The translations under genes and the position numbers were made by a program. 39,832 nt of DNA. Origin: Candidatus Thioglobus sp. (lineage in GTDB: Bacteria; Pseudomonadota; Gammaproteobacteria; PS1; Pseudothioglobaceae). The notes below the pieces were generated by a model. The model was given only the letters and a program-made list of their open reading frames with translations. It did no database searches and had not been told where the DNA came from. The DNA lies in NCBI GenBank assembly GCA_008364125.1, contig VSKZ01000002.1:1-39832 (forward strand). Direction: 5' to 3'. This document shows, in pieces, positions 1 through 9,250 of this stretch (positions are counted from its first letter, which is position 1; the number at the start of each line of letters is the position of its first letter).

Positions 1-1
1 G

Positions 2-784
2 CTGGGGCTGCCGTCTGTGTTAATATCATTTATGCCGACACCGCAGAGTTTTTTTGGCAATCCGCAGGCGGCACTCAGCAGTTTCAAGGAAAAGCACCGC
101 TCGCTGGCGGCTATGGGTCTGGATATGCACCTGATTATTGGTTTTAATGCGGCATTTTCTCAGCTATCAGCACAAGACTTTGTGCGCACAATTTTGCTGG
201 ACAAACTGGCAATGAAATGCTGTTTGGTTGGCGATGATTTTCGCTTTGGAAAGGGCAGAGAGGGCGATTTTGCACTGCTTGAAAACTTGGCAAAAACCCA
301 TAACTTTGCACTGGAAAAAACTCCCAGCATTCTGGCAGCCGGCAGTCGCGTCAGCAGCTCAAAAATTCGTAACTATTTGCAACAGGGTGATATGCGTTCA
401 GCGGCACAAATGTTGGGGTATGAATTTTCAATCAGCGGCACAATTATTCACGGTTTAAAAAATGGGCGGCGACTTGGTTTTCCGACTATTAACCTGCCGA
501 TTAAACGCGAAATCAGCCCCATTTATGGCGTATTTGCCGTTGTTGTAAAGTTGCAGGGCAAAAGCTATCAGGGCGTTTGTAGCCTCGGAAATCGCCCAAT
601 AATTGGCGGCTTGAAAACCTTACTGGAAGTGTTTTTATTTGATTTTGAAGCACAGGTTTATGGGCTTGAAGCAATCACCATTTTCAAACACAAACTTAGA
701 GATGAGCGCAATTTTGACGATTTCAAAGCGTTGGCTAAACAAATAGAAACTGATGTTGCAGATGCCAAGAATTATTTTGCTTAA
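2..784 (+). CDS. ribF: Bifunctional riboflavin kinase / FAD synthetase, 5' end outside window
   Basis: RibF phosphorylates riboflavin to FMN and then adenylylates FMN to FAD in the cytoplasm. The frame is open to the first bases of the window, and the first readable residues ([18 protein letters not shown]) match the middle of the N-terminal adenylyltransferase domain. The real start and the nucleotide-binding HxGH region therefore lie upstream, and about 50 residues are missing compared with a usual length near 310. A GTG at 17 is in frame but is not a credible start. The C-terminal kinase domain is complete, with the hallmark RLGFPTINL segment followed by YGVFAV, and later SLGNRP and LEVFLFDF. 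The stop shares four bases with the stop of pyrC on the other strand, so the two genes converge without a spacer. Identification is firm. Confidence 0.95.
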   Translation: MGLPSVLISFMPTPQSFFGNPQAALSSFKEKHRSLAAMGLDMHLIIGFNAAFSQLSAQDFVRTILLDKLAMKCCLVGDDFRFGKGREGDFALLENLAKTHNFALEKTPSILAAGSRVSSSKIRNYLQQGDMRSAAQMLGYEFSISGTIIHGLKNGRRLGFPTINLPIKREISPIYGVFAVVVKLQGKSYQGVCSLGNRPIIGGLKTLLEVFLFDFEAQVYGLEAITIFKHKLRDERNFDDFKALAKQIETDVADAKNYFA

Positions 785-1812
785 AGCATTTTCCAATCAA
801 GAGTTTTGCCTGCCATAAAAGGCACAACTGCACCATCAGCAAATTCAAATTCAGCTGCCACCGTCCACTTTTTGCGTTCCAAACTGATTGTGGTTGTGTT
901 GCGTGGCAAGCCATAAAAATCAGCACCAAACTTTGAGGCAAAGCCTTCCAACCGCTCCAACGCGCCAGCACGCTCAAACGCCTGTGCATACAGTTCGATG
1001 GCATGTGGCGCAGAAAATACGCCAGCACAGCCGCAAGCAGACTCTTTTTCGTGCTTGGCGTGGGGCGCAGAATCAGTGCCTAAAAAGAATTTGGGATCGG
1101 CACTAATTGCCGCCTCAATAAGTGCTCTTTGATGACTGGCGCGTTTCAAAACCGGCAGGCAGTAAAAGTGCGGTTTGATACCGCCCACCAACATATCGTT
1201 GCGATTACTCAGAAGGTGTTGCGGAGTGATTGTAGCGGCGATATTATCAGCACTCTGGCGCACAAAATCCACTGCATTTTTAGTGGTAATATGCTCAAAC
1301 ACAATTTTCAACTCAACAAAATCATTCGCCACCTTGCTCAAAATTTCGTCAATAAACACAGCCTCACGATCAAAAATATCCACCTCAGAGCGGGTAACTT
1401 CCCCATGCACCAGCAGCAACATCCCCGACTTTTGCATTGCTTCAAGTGCGGGATAAATGTTGCCAATATCGCTAACGCCGCTGGCAGAATTGGTGGTTGC
1501 CCCTGCTGGATATAGCTTGGCAGCAACAACTCCACTGCTTGCCGCCCGTTCAATATCGGCAGTTGTGGTGTTGTCAGTCAGATACAAAACCATCAGCGGC
1601 TCAAAATTGCTGCCTGCTGGCAAGGCCGCCAAAATTGCGTTTTTATACGCCTGAGCCTGCGCCGCATTCACCACAGGTGGATTCAGATTAGGCATAATAA
1701 TTGCGCGCCCCATTTGCGCCGCTGTCATCCCCACAACCGCTTCCAACGCCTTGCCACTGCGCAAATGCAAATGCCAATCGTCAGGTTTGATTATTGTTAT
1801 TTTATTTTTCAT
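781..1812 (-). CDS. pyrC: Dihydroorotase, class II (PyrC)
   Basis: PyrC reversibly cyclises N-carbamoyl-aspartate to dihydroorotate, the third step of de novo pyrimidine synthesis. The 343-residue length matches E. coli-type homodimeric enzymes. The binuclear zinc site is visible: H14 and H16 in WHLHLR, the carbamylated lysine K99 in AAKLYPAG, H136 in VHGE, H174 in FEHITT and the catalytic D247 in GTDSAPH, each offset by three from the E. coli positions. The ATG at 1812 is the only good start because the protein begins directly before the conserved domain. Its upstream region is unusual: the first unit of a 40-bp tandem repeat starts inside the start codon, and I see no Shine-Dalgarno sequence. 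The next step of the pathway, pyrD, is at 11.7 kb. Confidence 0.97.
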   Translation of the reverse strand: MKNKITIIKPDDWHLHLRSGKALEAVVGMTAAQMGRAIIMPNLNPPVVNAAQAQAYKNAILAALPAGSNFEPLMVLYLTDNTTTADIERAASSGVVAAKLYPAGATTNSASGVSDIGNIYPALEAMQKSGMLLLVHGEVTRSEVDIFDREAVFIDEILSKVANDFVELKIVFEHITTKNAVDFVRQSADNIAATITPQHLLSNRNDMLVGGIKPHFYCLPVLKRASHQRALIEAAISADPKFFLGTDSAPHAKHEKESACGCAGVFSAPHAIELYAQAFERAGALERLEGFASKFGADFYGLPRNTTTISLERKKWTVAAEFEFADGAVVPFMAGKTLDWKML

Positions 1813-1930
1813 CTGTTCAAAAATTGCTGTTTTCTATATATATTATTTTTAACTGTTCAAAAATTGCCGTTTTCTATGTATATTATTTTTAACTGTTCAA
1901 AAATTGCTGTTTTCTATGTATATTATTTTT
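1811..1930. repeat. Three 40-bp tandem direct repeats abutting the pyrC start codon
   Basis: Units run 1811-1850, 1851-1890 and 1891-1930. Each opens with (A/T) CTGTTCAAAAATTGC and closes with a run ending TATTATTTTT. Units 2 and 3 differ at one position; unit 1 differs at a few, including its second base, which belongs to the pyrC ATG. A fourth, shortened unit follows as the palindrome at 1918-1975. The array fills the whole leader and promoter region of pyrC (minus strand). I found no convincing -35/-10 pair or ribosome binding site within it, although AT-rich TATACA/TATATA strings recur once per unit on the minus strand. Confidence 0.95.
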
Positions 1931-1975
1931 AACTGTTCAAAAATTGCGTTTTTTGGACAGTTAAAAATAATATGC
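1918..1975. repeat. Long palindrome, left flank of the Fic gene
   Basis: Arms 1921-1943 and 1950-1972 pair over 23 positions with one G-T pair around the 6-base loop TTGCGT; three more outward pairs (one G-T) extend it to 1918 and 1975. Its central part, 1929-1962, is identical to 3107-3140 on the other side of the Fic gene. The left half is also the start of a fourth 40-bp tandem unit. No T-run follows the stem on either strand, so it is not a standard intrinsic terminator. It could be an operator, a cruciform or the end of a mobile element. Confidence 0.9.
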
Positions 1976-1989
1976 TAACTTGTTATGCA

Positions 1990-3063
1990 TTATAATTCTT
2001 TCATATTTTTAGTATTGGACAAAATTGCAACTAATTTTTGGTTGAAATAATAATTTTCTCGCCCGATTTTTTCCCGCATTAATAGCCCTTCTTGGGTTAA
2101 TTTTTCTAAATAGCGGCTCGCTGTTAGTCTGGACACACCTAAATCTTCCTGTAAAAAAGCAATTTTGGTATAGGGGTGTTTGAATATATTATTAATCAGT
2201 TCTTGTGAATAAATCTTGCCAAGTTTTTGCTTCATTATGCCTTTATATTCTTGCTGCAACTGTTTAATATTGTTGATAAGCGCTATGCTGTCTTTAGCTG
2301 TTCGCGTTACCGCGTTCAGCATAAAAATCGTCCATTCTTGCCAGTCGCCTGCGTCTCGCACGCTTTGCAATAATTGATAGTATTTGTCCTTATTGTGATT
2401 GATATAGCGACTTAAATATAAAACTGGCATATCCAGCAAGCCTTGCTGTAACAAATAAATAATATTGATAATGCGGCCGATACGCCCATTGCCATCATAA
2501 AACGGGTGGACGCTTTCAAACTGATGATGGATAATTGCCATTTTAATAAGCGGGTCTAAACCTGCCTCGCTACTGTTAATAAAGCGTTCCAAATCGCTTA
2601 GTAATGGTTGCAAATCCTGCGGCTGGGGCGGAGTATAAACAACTTCATTGGTAACATCATTGCGCAAAACCGTCCCTATTTGCGTCCTCACACCTGCCTC
2701 GTTGCCCTTTATAATTTTTTGCGCATAAATCATAGCGTTGATAGTAATCAGATTGTTGCCTTCCAACTGCTTATGGCAATATGTCAACGCCTCTGCATAA
2801 CGGCTAACTTCTTTTGTGGCTGCATTTGCGGCATTTGGCTGCAACCTGTATTTAAGAATTTCATCTTGGGTGGTGATTATGTTTTCAATCTCAGAGCTGT
2901 CTTGCGCCTCTTGCAAGGATAGGCTGTCAATCAAAATAGACGGATTTGGCACACTTTGGCACAGCCCTTTGAGCTCGCCCAAATGACGATGCGCCGCACT
3001 CAAAGCCTTTAAAATAGCTGTGGTTTCAAAATCATTTTTTAAAATGTCAGCAATATAAGGCAT
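1990..3063 (-). CDS. Fic-family protein adenylyltransferase with N-terminal inhibitory helix and C-terminal winged helix
   Basis: Fic proteins usually transfer AMP from ATP to hydroxyl side chains of target proteins. The 357-residue protein has the architecture of class II Fic enzymes such as Shewanella SoFic. The N-terminal part carries the inhibitory motif [S/T]xxxE[G/N] as SSEIEN (56-61), with E60 as the autoinhibitory glutamate. The catalytic loop HPFYDGNGRIGR (186-197) is intact, including H186. A C-terminal winged-helix domain follows (about 300-350, with LGVSRLTASRYLEKL as the recognition region). The ATG at 3063 has only a weak GGAT-like ribosome binding site. It lies on the same strand between anmK and pyrC, and identical 34-bp palindromes flank it. 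Enzyme family is certain; the target is unknown. Cis-inhibition would remove the need for a separate antitoxin, and none is seen. Confidence 0.93.
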   Translation of the reverse strand: MPYIADILKNDFETTAILKALSAAHRHLGELKGLCQSVPNPSILIDSLSLQEAQDSSEIENIITTQDEILKYRLQPNAANAATKEVSRYAEALTYCHKQLEGNNLITINAMIYAQKIIKGNEAGVRTQIGTVLRNDVTNEVVYTPPQPQDLQPLLSDLERFINSSEAGLDPLIKMAIIHHQFESVHPFYDGNGRIGRIINIIYLLQQGLLDMPVLYLSRYINHNKDKYYQLLQSVRDAGDWQEWTIFMLNAVTRTAKDSIALINNIKQLQQEYKGIMKQKLGKIYSQELINNIFKHPYTKIAFLQEDLGVSRLTASRYLEKLTQEGLLMREKIGRENYYFNQKLVAILSNTKNMKEL

Positions 3064-3106
3064 ATTTTTTATCCATAAAATGCTAATTCTACCACAACAT
3101 CACTGG

Positions 3107-3140
3107 TTAACTGTTCAAAAATTGCGTTTTTTGGACAGTT
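3107..3140. repeat. 34-bp palindrome, right flank of the Fic gene
   Basis: Identical over 34 bases to 1929-1962. Arms 3109-3121 and 3128-3140 pair over 13 positions with one G-T pair. It lies 2 bases past the anmK stop and 43 bases before the Fic start codon, so it occupies the Fic promoter or leader region. Unlike the left copy, the pairing hardly extends beyond the shared core. Confidence 0.92.
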
Positions 3141-3142
3141 TA

Positions 3143-4207
3143 TCATATTTGATAAATCGCTCCAAGAATGCGCTCGCCCTGTGCGCCTGTTACTGCTGGA
3201 ATGTTTGCTGTGGCGCTGTTGGTAGTTTGTTTGGCAAATAGGGCAAAGGCGGCGGCTTCGACGAAATCTGCTGCCACGCCCAAATCATCAGTCAGGGCGA
3301 TTTTACTGGTAGGGGCTTGCTGTTTGAGGCGCTCGGTTAAGAGTAAATTGCGAGCGCCGCCGCCGCATAAATATACCTTGTCGCCAGTGGGAATATTGGC
3401 GCAAATGCTTTTTACTGTTAGTTCCAACAGTGTTCTTTGCACATCCTCTGGTCGCTCGTTGCCAGACAAATATTGCGCTAGCCACTCTAAATTGAAATAT
3501 TCTGTGCCGGTGCTTTTTGGCGGCAGTTTGTGAAAATAATCATCCGTCAGCAACGCTGTTAACAAAGCTTCATTTACCGATCCGCTGCGCGCCCACAGCC
3601 CGTCTTTGTCGTAATCTAAGTTTTTGTGTTTGTTGATCCAGCAGTCCATCAGGGTGTTTGCCGGGCCGGTATCAAAGCCAATAGTTTGCTTATTTTTAAT
3701 AATAGTTATATTGGCAATGCCACCTATATTTACAATCGCCCCATCCTTGCCAGCGAGTAAATGCCGATGGTAAAAGGGCGTAAGTGGCGCACCTTGTCCG
3801 CCAGCAGCCACATCTTGCATACGAAAATCAGCCACCGTAGTGATGCCAGTTTGTTCGGCAATCAAAGCGCCGTGGCCGATTTGCATTGAATAAACGCCGC
3901 CTTGGTGGAAAATCGTTTGCCCGTGCGAACCGATGGCACAAATCTCGTTTTTAGATATTTGCTTTTGTTTGAGCAACTTGGTGACAGTCTGGGCAAATAG
4001 TTGAGCCACGGCAATATCTAATTGTGCCAAGTCTTTCAAGCTAACAGTCTGCCGTTGAGCAAGTTGGCGCAACTGGGTTTTGAGCTCTGGGGGATATGGC
4101 AAAAAAGCAGTGGCTTTGGTGTTCTCGCAGCGATTGTCCATCACCACACCATCAACGCCATCCATGCTGGTGCCTGACATTAGTCCGATGTAATAAGTTT
4201 TAGCCAT
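3143..4207 (-). CDS. anmK: Anhydro-N-acetylmuramic acid kinase
   Basis: AnmK phosphorylates and opens 1,6-anhydro-MurNAc to MurNAc-6-phosphate, recycling peptidoglycan fragments in the cytoplasm. The 354-residue protein begins with the nucleotide-binding loop [13 protein letters not shown] (8-20) and contains GSHGQTIFH (93-101), NIGGIANIT (160-168) and GFDTGPAN (177-184), where D179 is the presumed catalytic base; a late GGGARN follows. The ATG at 4207 lies inside the last codons of secA, giving an 8-base overlap, so the two are likely co-transcribed and translationally coupled. The stop is 2 bases from the right palindrome of the Fic region. Confidence 0.96.
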   Translation of the reverse strand: MAKTYYIGLMSGTSMDGVDGVVMDNRCENTKATAFLPYPPELKTQLRQLAQRQTVSLKDLAQLDIAVAQLFAQTVTKLLKQKQISKNEICAIGSHGQTIFHQGGVYSMQIGHGALIAEQTGITTVADFRMQDVAAGGQGAPLTPFYHRHLLAGKDGAIVNIGGIANITIIKNKQTIGFDTGPANTLMDCWINKHKNLDYDKDGLWARSGSVNEALLTALLTDDYFHKLPPKSTGTEYFNLEWLAQYLSGNERPEDVQRTLLELTVKSICANIPTGDKVYLCGGGARNLLLTERLKQQAPTSKIALTDDLGVAADFVEAAAFALFAKQTTNSATANIPAVTGAQGERILGAIYQI

Positions 4208-6866
4208 GGCAACTTTTGTATTTTTTGCCTGAACCGCAGGGGCAAGGGTCGTTGCGTCCTACTTTTTTGCCGGAACGCTGATAGGTCTGGGTATTTTCGT
4301 CATTGGCAATTTGCGCATTGGCAGCTTCTTCGTGTTGCCCCAAAGCCGCTTCGTTGTTTTGCTGCTCTACATCGCTGGCGCTGGTTTCGGGATTGATGGT
4401 AACGCTGGAAAGCGCCTTGACCACCTCGATATCGATTGTGTCCAACAGCGTCTCAAACATCGTAAAAGATTCACGCTTATATTCTTGGGTTGGATTTTTT
4501 TGTGCATAGCCACGCAGCCCAACACTTTGACGCAAATAGTCCATCGCTGCCAGATGCTCTTTCCAAAAGTGATCCAAGGTTTGCAACATCACCGCCTTTT
4601 CAAAACCACGCATTTGCTTAGCGCCAACCAGCGCTTCTTTTTGCGCACAAATGTCTGCCAATTCTTGCTCGATTTTATCGTCAAATTCATCAATTTCCAA
4701 GCCATCTTCAAGCCATTTTTGCAATGGAAAATCTGCGGCATAATCTGATTTTAAGGCATGGCCAAGACCTTCAATGTCCCAATCATCTTCGGTTTGTGCC
4801 GTAGAAATATAGCCCCCAATCACACTGCTAATAACGATTTTGCGCATTGCCACAAATTTATTTTGCACATCGTCAGCACCCATTAACTCATCACGCAAAT
4901 CGTAGATAATTTTGCGCTGGTCGTTGGCAACATCGTCATATTCTAAAAGGTGTTTGCGCGCATCGTAGTTCATTCCCTCGACTTTCTTTTGCGCATTTTC
5001 AATCGCACGATTGACTATTTTATGCTCAATCGCTTCGCCCTGTTCCATCCCCAATCTTTGCATCATTCCTGCCATTTTGTCACTGGCAAAAATGCGCATC
5101 AAATCGTCTTGCAAAGATAAATAAAAACGCGTTGAGCCAACATCACCTTGCCGCCCAGAACGCCCTCGCAACTGGTTATCTACGCGGCGTGATTCGTTGC
5201 GTTCGGTGCCGACAATATGCAGCCCACCAGCATTAAGAACGGCATTATGTTGCTTTTGCCAATCGGCTTTTTGCGCCTCATTTGCCTCCTCTGCCAGCTT
5301 GCCACCAAGCACAATATCTGTGCCTCGCCCTGCCATATTTGTGGCAATCGTAACTGCCCCCAAACTGCCAGCATTGGCAATAATTTGCGCCTCGCGTTCG
5401 TGTTGCTTAGCGTTTAAAACTTCGTGTTTGACTTTTTTGTCTTTTAATAATTGTGAAATTGATTCAGAATTTTCAATGCTGCTGGTGCCAACTAAAACCG
5501 GCTGCCCAGTTTTTTGACAGTCTTCAACTGCCTTAGCAATGGCAGTCAGTTTTTCCTCCAAAGTCAGGTAAATTTGGTCAGACATATCATTACGAGAAGA
5601 CGGTTTATTTGGCGGAATTACCACCGTTTCCAAGCCATAAATCGCCTGAAACTCAACTGCCTCGGTGTCTGCCGTGCCAGTCATTCCTGCCAATTTGCTG
5701 TAAAGTCTAAAATAATTTTGGAAAGTAATTGCTGCCAGCGTCTGGTTTTCTTTCTTGATGCTAACCCCTTCTTTGGCTTCAATCGCCTGATGCAAGCCCT
5801 CAGACCAGCGCCGCCCGGGCATAGTTCTGCCAGTAAATTCGTCCACAATCACAATTTCATCGCCATCAATAATGTAGTGATCGTCTTTGTGAAATAGCAT
5901 ATGGGCGCGCAGGGCGGAGCTTATGTGTTGCATTAGCAGGATATTGCTGGCATCGTAAAGACTAGAACCGGTTGGTAAAACGCCGCTTTCGATTAGCAGA
6001 CCTTCTGCTTTGCTGTGTCCATCATCGGTTAAAAATACTTGCTGATTTTTCTCGTCAACAGTGTAATCGCCATCCTTTTCAACGACCACTTCCTTGCCTT
6101 CGCCGCTCTCAATTTGCTGGTTAAAATGCGCAATCATTTTGTTAATCGCCTGATAAACATCAGCGTAGTCATCCGCTGGTCCGGAGATAATTAGCGGCGT
6201 TCTCGCCTCGTCAATGAGGATGGAATCAACCTCGTCAATAATGGCAAAACTGAGCTGGTGTTGCACTTTTTGCTCTGTTGAAAAAGCCATATTGTCTCTT
6301 AAATAATCAAAGCCCAGCTCGTTATTAGTGGCATAAACAATGTCGCAATTGTATGCGCTTTTTTTGTCTTCTATCGCCATATCAGCAGTAATAATGCCAA
6401 CACTGAGCTGCAAAAAATCAAACGCTTTGCGCATCCATTTTGCATCTCGGGCTGCCAAATAATCGTTGACAGTAACAATATGAACCCCTTTGCCTGTGAG
6501 CGCATTCAGATAAGCTGGCAGCGTTGCCACCAGAGTTTTGCCTTCACCAGTGCCCATTTCAGCAATGTTGCCATTGTGCAAAACGATGCCACCAACCATT
6601 TGCACATCATAATGACGCAAACCCAAAACCCGAACACTTGCCTCGCGCATAACTGCAAACGCTTCTGGCAGTAAGTCATCGGGCGTTTCTTGCGCTTCAA
6701 GCCTTTGCCTGAACTCTTGGGTTTTAGCGCCAAGAGCTGCATCATCCAAAGCTTGGAGCGATTCTTCAAAACCGTTTATGCTTGCTACCGCCTTGCTAAT
6801 TTTCTTCACCATCCTTTCGTTGCGAGAGCCAACAACTTTGGCGACTAATTTAGTTATAATATTCAT
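4200..6866 (-). CDS. secA: Preprotein translocase motor ATPase SecA
   Basis: SecA drives unfolded preproteins through SecYEG using ATP. The 888 residues are close to the 901 of E. coli. Walker A is GTGEGKT (105-111), the Walker B region reads [15 protein letters not shown], and the preprotein cross-linking and scaffold regions are continuous. The C-terminal zinc-binding tail is complete with C875, C877, C886 and H887, the element that binds SecB and phospholipid. Divergent from dciA with 92 bases between them, an arrangement common in proteobacteria, and overlapping anmK downstream. SecG, a partner of the same channel, is at 25.5 kb. Confidence 0.98.
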   Translation of the reverse strand: MNIITKLVAKVVGSRNERMVKKISKAVASINGFEESLQALDDAALGAKTQEFRQRLEAQETPDDLLPEAFAVMREASVRVLGLRHYDVQMVGGIVLHNGNIAEMGTGEGKTLVATLPAYLNALTGKGVHIVTVNDYLAARDAKWMRKAFDFLQLSVGIITADMAIEDKKSAYNCDIVYATNNELGFDYLRDNMAFSTEQKVQHQLSFAIIDEVDSILIDEARTPLIISGPADDYADVYQAINKMIAHFNQQIESGEGKEVVVEKDGDYTVDEKNQQVFLTDDGHSKAEGLLIESGVLPTGSSLYDASNILLMQHISSALRAHMLFHKDDHYIIDGDEIVIVDEFTGRTMPGRRWSEGLHQAIEAKEGVSIKKENQTLAAITFQNYFRLYSKLAGMTGTADTEAVEFQAIYGLETVVIPPNKPSSRNDMSDQIYLTLEEKLTAIAKAVEDCQKTGQPVLVGTSSIENSESISQLLKDKKVKHEVLNAKQHEREAQIIANAGSLGAVTIATNMAGRGTDIVLGGKLAEEANEAQKADWQKQHNAVLNAGGLHIVGTERNESRRVDNQLRGRSGRQGDVGSTRFYLSLQDDLMRIFASDKMAGMMQRLGMEQGEAIEHKIVNRAIENAQKKVEGMNYDARKHLLEYDDVANDQRKIIYDLRDELMGADDVQNKFVAMRKIVISSVIGGYISTAQTEDDWDIEGLGHALKSDYAADFPLQKWLEDGLEIDEFDDKIEQELADICAQKEALVGAKQMRGFEKAVMLQTLDHFWKEHLAAMDYLRQSVGLRGYAQKNPTQEYKRESFTMFETLLDTIDIEVVKALSSVTINPETSASDVEQQNNEAALGQHEEAANAQIANDENTQTYQRSGKKVGRNDPCPCGSGKKYKSCHG

Positions 6867-6958
6867 TAATATTTATTACAATGTGGTTTTAAAATGGTTC
6901 TATTTTACGCACAGATGTTGCGGTGCTGGCGGATTTATCCGACTTTTGTCAATTTTAA

Positions 6959-7267
6959 ATGATTATGTCTAAAAAAATAACTAATTTGGCAAACTTTGCT
7001 CCGCACGGGGCTTTGGGGCTGGCATTTACACAGGCAAGAAAACTTGGCCATCTCAATTCACAACTATTGCAATATTTGCCTGAGCCGTTGCAATCGCTGT
7101 CTTTATGCGCATTTGACGACAATACTGCCACCTTTGTTGCTGATAATCAGGCGCTGGCATTTCGCGCGCAAAAACAGTCCTCGGTTTTGCTTGAAGCGCT
7201 ATGGCAAATTGAGGCGCTTACACAAATTAAAAAAGTGGCAATCAAAGTTGATTTGCAAAAATATTAG
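6959..7267 (+). CDS. dciA: DciA-like (DUF721) replicative helicase partner
   Basis: A 102-residue protein that fits the DUF721/DciA family, whose members bind DnaB helicase and help load it in bacteria lacking DnaC or DnaI. The visible pattern is the early Q..L..LP..L..L.. segment (LNSQLLQYLPEPLQSL), then alternating strands ending in the conserved AFRAQKQSSVLLEAL helix and a final IKKVAIKVD strand. Two ATGs compete, at 6959 and 6965; the second begins MSKKITNL, and neither has a clear ribosome binding site. Divergent position next to secA is typical for this family. Assignment rests on weak primary sequence plus context. Confidence 0.75.
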   Translation: MIMSKKITNLANFAPHGALGLAFTQARKLGHLNSQLLQYLPEPLQSLSLCAFDDNTATFVADNQALAFRAQKQSSVLLEALWQIEALTQIKKVAIKVDLQKY

Positions 7268-7299
7268 AAATTTTTATGCCATTTAGGGCTTGCATACAT

Positions 7300-7305
7300 T
7301 ATAAT
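7300..7305 (+). promoter_or_regulatory. Candidate -10 element for petABC
   Basis: A perfect TATAAT 85 bases before petA, the only consensus -10 in the 117-base gap after dciA. The -35 region at proper spacing (TGCCAT) is weak. An AAGGA about 11 bases before the petA ATG serves as ribosome binding site. Confidence 0.45.
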
Positions 7306-7384
7306 TATTGGGTTTTTATTTTCAATTTGCCTTTTAATTTAATTCGTTTTTATTAAGGCAACACTTAAAAGGATTGATAATTTT

Positions 7385-8020
7385 ATGTCAGAACAAGTAA
7401 TAGACTTAAAGAAAAGGCGCTTTTTAACTCAGGCGACAAGTGTGGTTGGCGCTGTTGGAGTGGGCTTTGTGGCAATGCCGTTTTTGTCCACTTGGAATCC
7501 ATCTGCTCGGGCAAAGGCAGCTGGCGCACCGATTGAAGTCAATATCTCTAAATTAGAGCCGGGGCAGTTGGTTCGCGTTCTGTGGCGTAAAAAGCCTGTT
7601 TGGATTTTTAGACGCGACAAAACCACTATTGCTAATTTAACCGGACTGAAAAATCTTTTGACCGACCCAGACAGCGCTAATAGCTCTCAACAGCCAGAAT
7701 ATACCAAAAATCTTTATCGTTCAATCAATCCTGATGTTGCTGTGATTGTTGGTGTTTGCACGCATTTAGGCTGCTCGCCAACTTATCGCCCTGAATTAGG
7801 AGCGGCCGATCTCGGCGGCGATACTTGGAAAGGCGGCTTTTATTGCCCATGCCACGGTTCCAAATTTGACTTGGCTGGACGCGTATATAAAGGAGCGCCA
7901 GCGCCAACTAATTTAGTAATTCCGCCTTATCGTTTTATGTCAGACTCTGTCATTAAAATTGGCATTAGCCCAAAAGAACACGAAATAAAGCCTATTTTTA
8001 AATCTAACAAACTAACTTAA
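7385..8020 (+). CDS. petA: Ubiquinol-cytochrome c reductase, Rieske iron-sulfur subunit
   Basis: The Rieske protein takes one electron from quinol at the Qo site and passes it to cytochrome c1. The 211-residue protein starts with a twin-arginine type leader (KKRRFLTQ at 9-16) followed by one membrane anchor (about 18-36). The 2Fe-2S cluster ligands are in CTHLGC (125-130) and CPCHGS (154-159): C125, H127, C154 and H157, with the disulfide pair C130 and C156. First gene of petA-petB-petC, two bases before petB. Confidence 0.98.
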   Translation: MSEQVIDLKKRRFLTQATSVVGAVGVGFVAMPFLSTWNPSARAKAAGAPIEVNISKLEPGQLVRVLWRKKPVWIFRRDKTTIANLTGLKNLLTDPDSANSSQQPEYTKNLYRSINPDVAVIVGVCTHLGCSPTYRPELGAADLGGDTWKGGFYCPCHGSKFDLAGRVYKGAPAPTNLVIPPYRFMSDSVIKIGISPKEHEIKPIFKSNKLT

Positions 8021-8022
8021 TT

Positions 8023-9249
8023 ATGGATAACAACAAAAATTGGATTGACCAAAGATTCCCACTTACCAAAGTTTGGAACGAGCATTTGGCAGAATATTAC
8101 ACTCCAAGAAACTTCAATTTCTGGTATTTTTTTGGCTCGTTAGCAATACTGATGCTGGTTATGCAAATCGTAACGGGCATTTTTCTTGCTATGCATTTCA
8201 AGCCCGATGCCGCTACTGCTTTTGCCTCTGTTGAATATATTATGCGTGATGTCAGCTGGGGCTGGCTGATTCGCTATCTGCATTCAACTGGCGCATCGGC
8301 GTTTTTTATTGTGATTTATTTGCATATGTATCGCGGCTTGCTATATGGCTCATACAAATCGCCGCGCGAGCTGATTTGGATTTTGGGTATGGTGCTTTAT
8401 ATTGCGCTGATGGCTGAGGCGTTTATGGGTTATGTGTTGCCGTGGGGACAAATGTCCTATTGGGGAGCGCAGGTTATTATTTCACTATTTGGCTCAGTGC
8501 CGTATATTGGGCACGATTTATTGATTTGGATTTTGGGCGACTATGCTGTTGGCGATCCGGCGCTGAATCGCTTTTTCTCATTGCATGTTATTGCCTTGCC
8601 GCTGATTTTGGCTGTGCTGGTGTTTTTGCACATCGTGGCGCTGCACACAGTTGGCTCAAACAATCCTGACGGTGTTGAAATTAAAAGTAATAAAGACAAA
8701 GACGGCATTCCAAAAGACGGCATTCCATTCCATCCATATTACAGCGTTAAAGACATTGTTGGCGTGGTGGTATTTTTGATGCTTTTCTCAGCAGTGGTAT
8801 TTTTTGCACCAACCCTAAACGGCTACTTTTTAGAAAGTGCCAATTTTGTTGAAGCAAACCCTTTGAAAACCCCAGACCACATTGCTCCACTTTGGTATCT
8901 AACCCCTTTCTACTCAGTATTAAGAGCAATCCCGCCAATGTTCGGCTCGCAATTTCCGGGAGTTATTGGTATGTTTTCAGCGCTGCTAATTCTGCTGGCA
9001 TTGCCGTGGTTAGACCGCTCTAAGGTAAAATCAATCAGATACCGCTCAGCGCCTTACAAATATGCGCTGGGTATTTTTGTGCTCAGTTTTGTCTATTTGG
9101 GCTATCTCGGTATGCAGCCAGTAACTCCAACAAACGCCTTGTTAGCGCGAATTTTCACCGCTACCTACTTTGGCTTCTTTATTTTAATGCCTTGGTTCAC
9201 TTCTATCGGCAAAACCAAACAAGTGCCTGAAAGGGTAACGGGGAAATAA
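8023..9249 (+). CDS. petB: Cytochrome b of the bc1 complex
   Basis: Cytochrome b carries haems bL and bH and forms both quinone sites of complex III. At 408 residues it is a full-length protein, not the split b6/subunit IV form. Haem ligands are H87 and H101 (LHSTG and LHMYRG) and H188 and H203 (SLHVI and LHIVALH). The Qo-site motif usually written PEWY is PLWY here (289-292), followed by the conserved TPFYSVLRAIP. Multiple hydrophobic helices run throughout. Two bases separate it from petA and one from petC, so the three are one operon. Confidence 0.98.
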   Translation: MDNNKNWIDQRFPLTKVWNEHLAEYYTPRNFNFWYFFGSLAILMLVMQIVTGIFLAMHFKPDAATAFASVEYIMRDVSWGWLIRYLHSTGASAFFIVIYLHMYRGLLYGSYKSPRELIWILGMVLYIALMAEAFMGYVLPWGQMSYWGAQVIISLFGSVPYIGHDLLIWILGDYAVGDPALNRFFSLHVIALPLILAVLVFLHIVALHTVGSNNPDGVEIKSNKDKDGIPKDGIPFHPYYSVKDIVGVVVFLMLFSAVVFFAPTLNGYFLESANFVEANPLKTPDHIAPLWYLTPFYSVLRAIPPMFGSQFPGVIGMFSALLILLALPWLDRSKVKSIRYRSAPYKYALGIFVLSFVYLGYLGMQPVTPTNALLARIFTATYFGFFILMPWFTSIGKTKQVPERVTGK

Positions 9250-9250
9250 G

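Noticed and set aside
1714-1932. Plus-strand open frame across the pyrC start and tandem array
   Set aside because: It arises from the repeat sequence and the pyrC antisense strand; it has no ribosome binding site or protein similarity.
1811-1962. The 40-bp repeats as a CRISPR array
   Set aside because: Units are contiguous with no unique spacers, and no cas gene is present.
1918-1975. Fic-flanking palindromes as intrinsic terminators
   Set aside because: Stems are AT-rich and no T-run follows them on either strand.
6947-6952. Perfect TTGACA on the minus strand upstream of secA
   Set aside because: No -10 lies 15-19 bases downstream, so it does not form a promoter.
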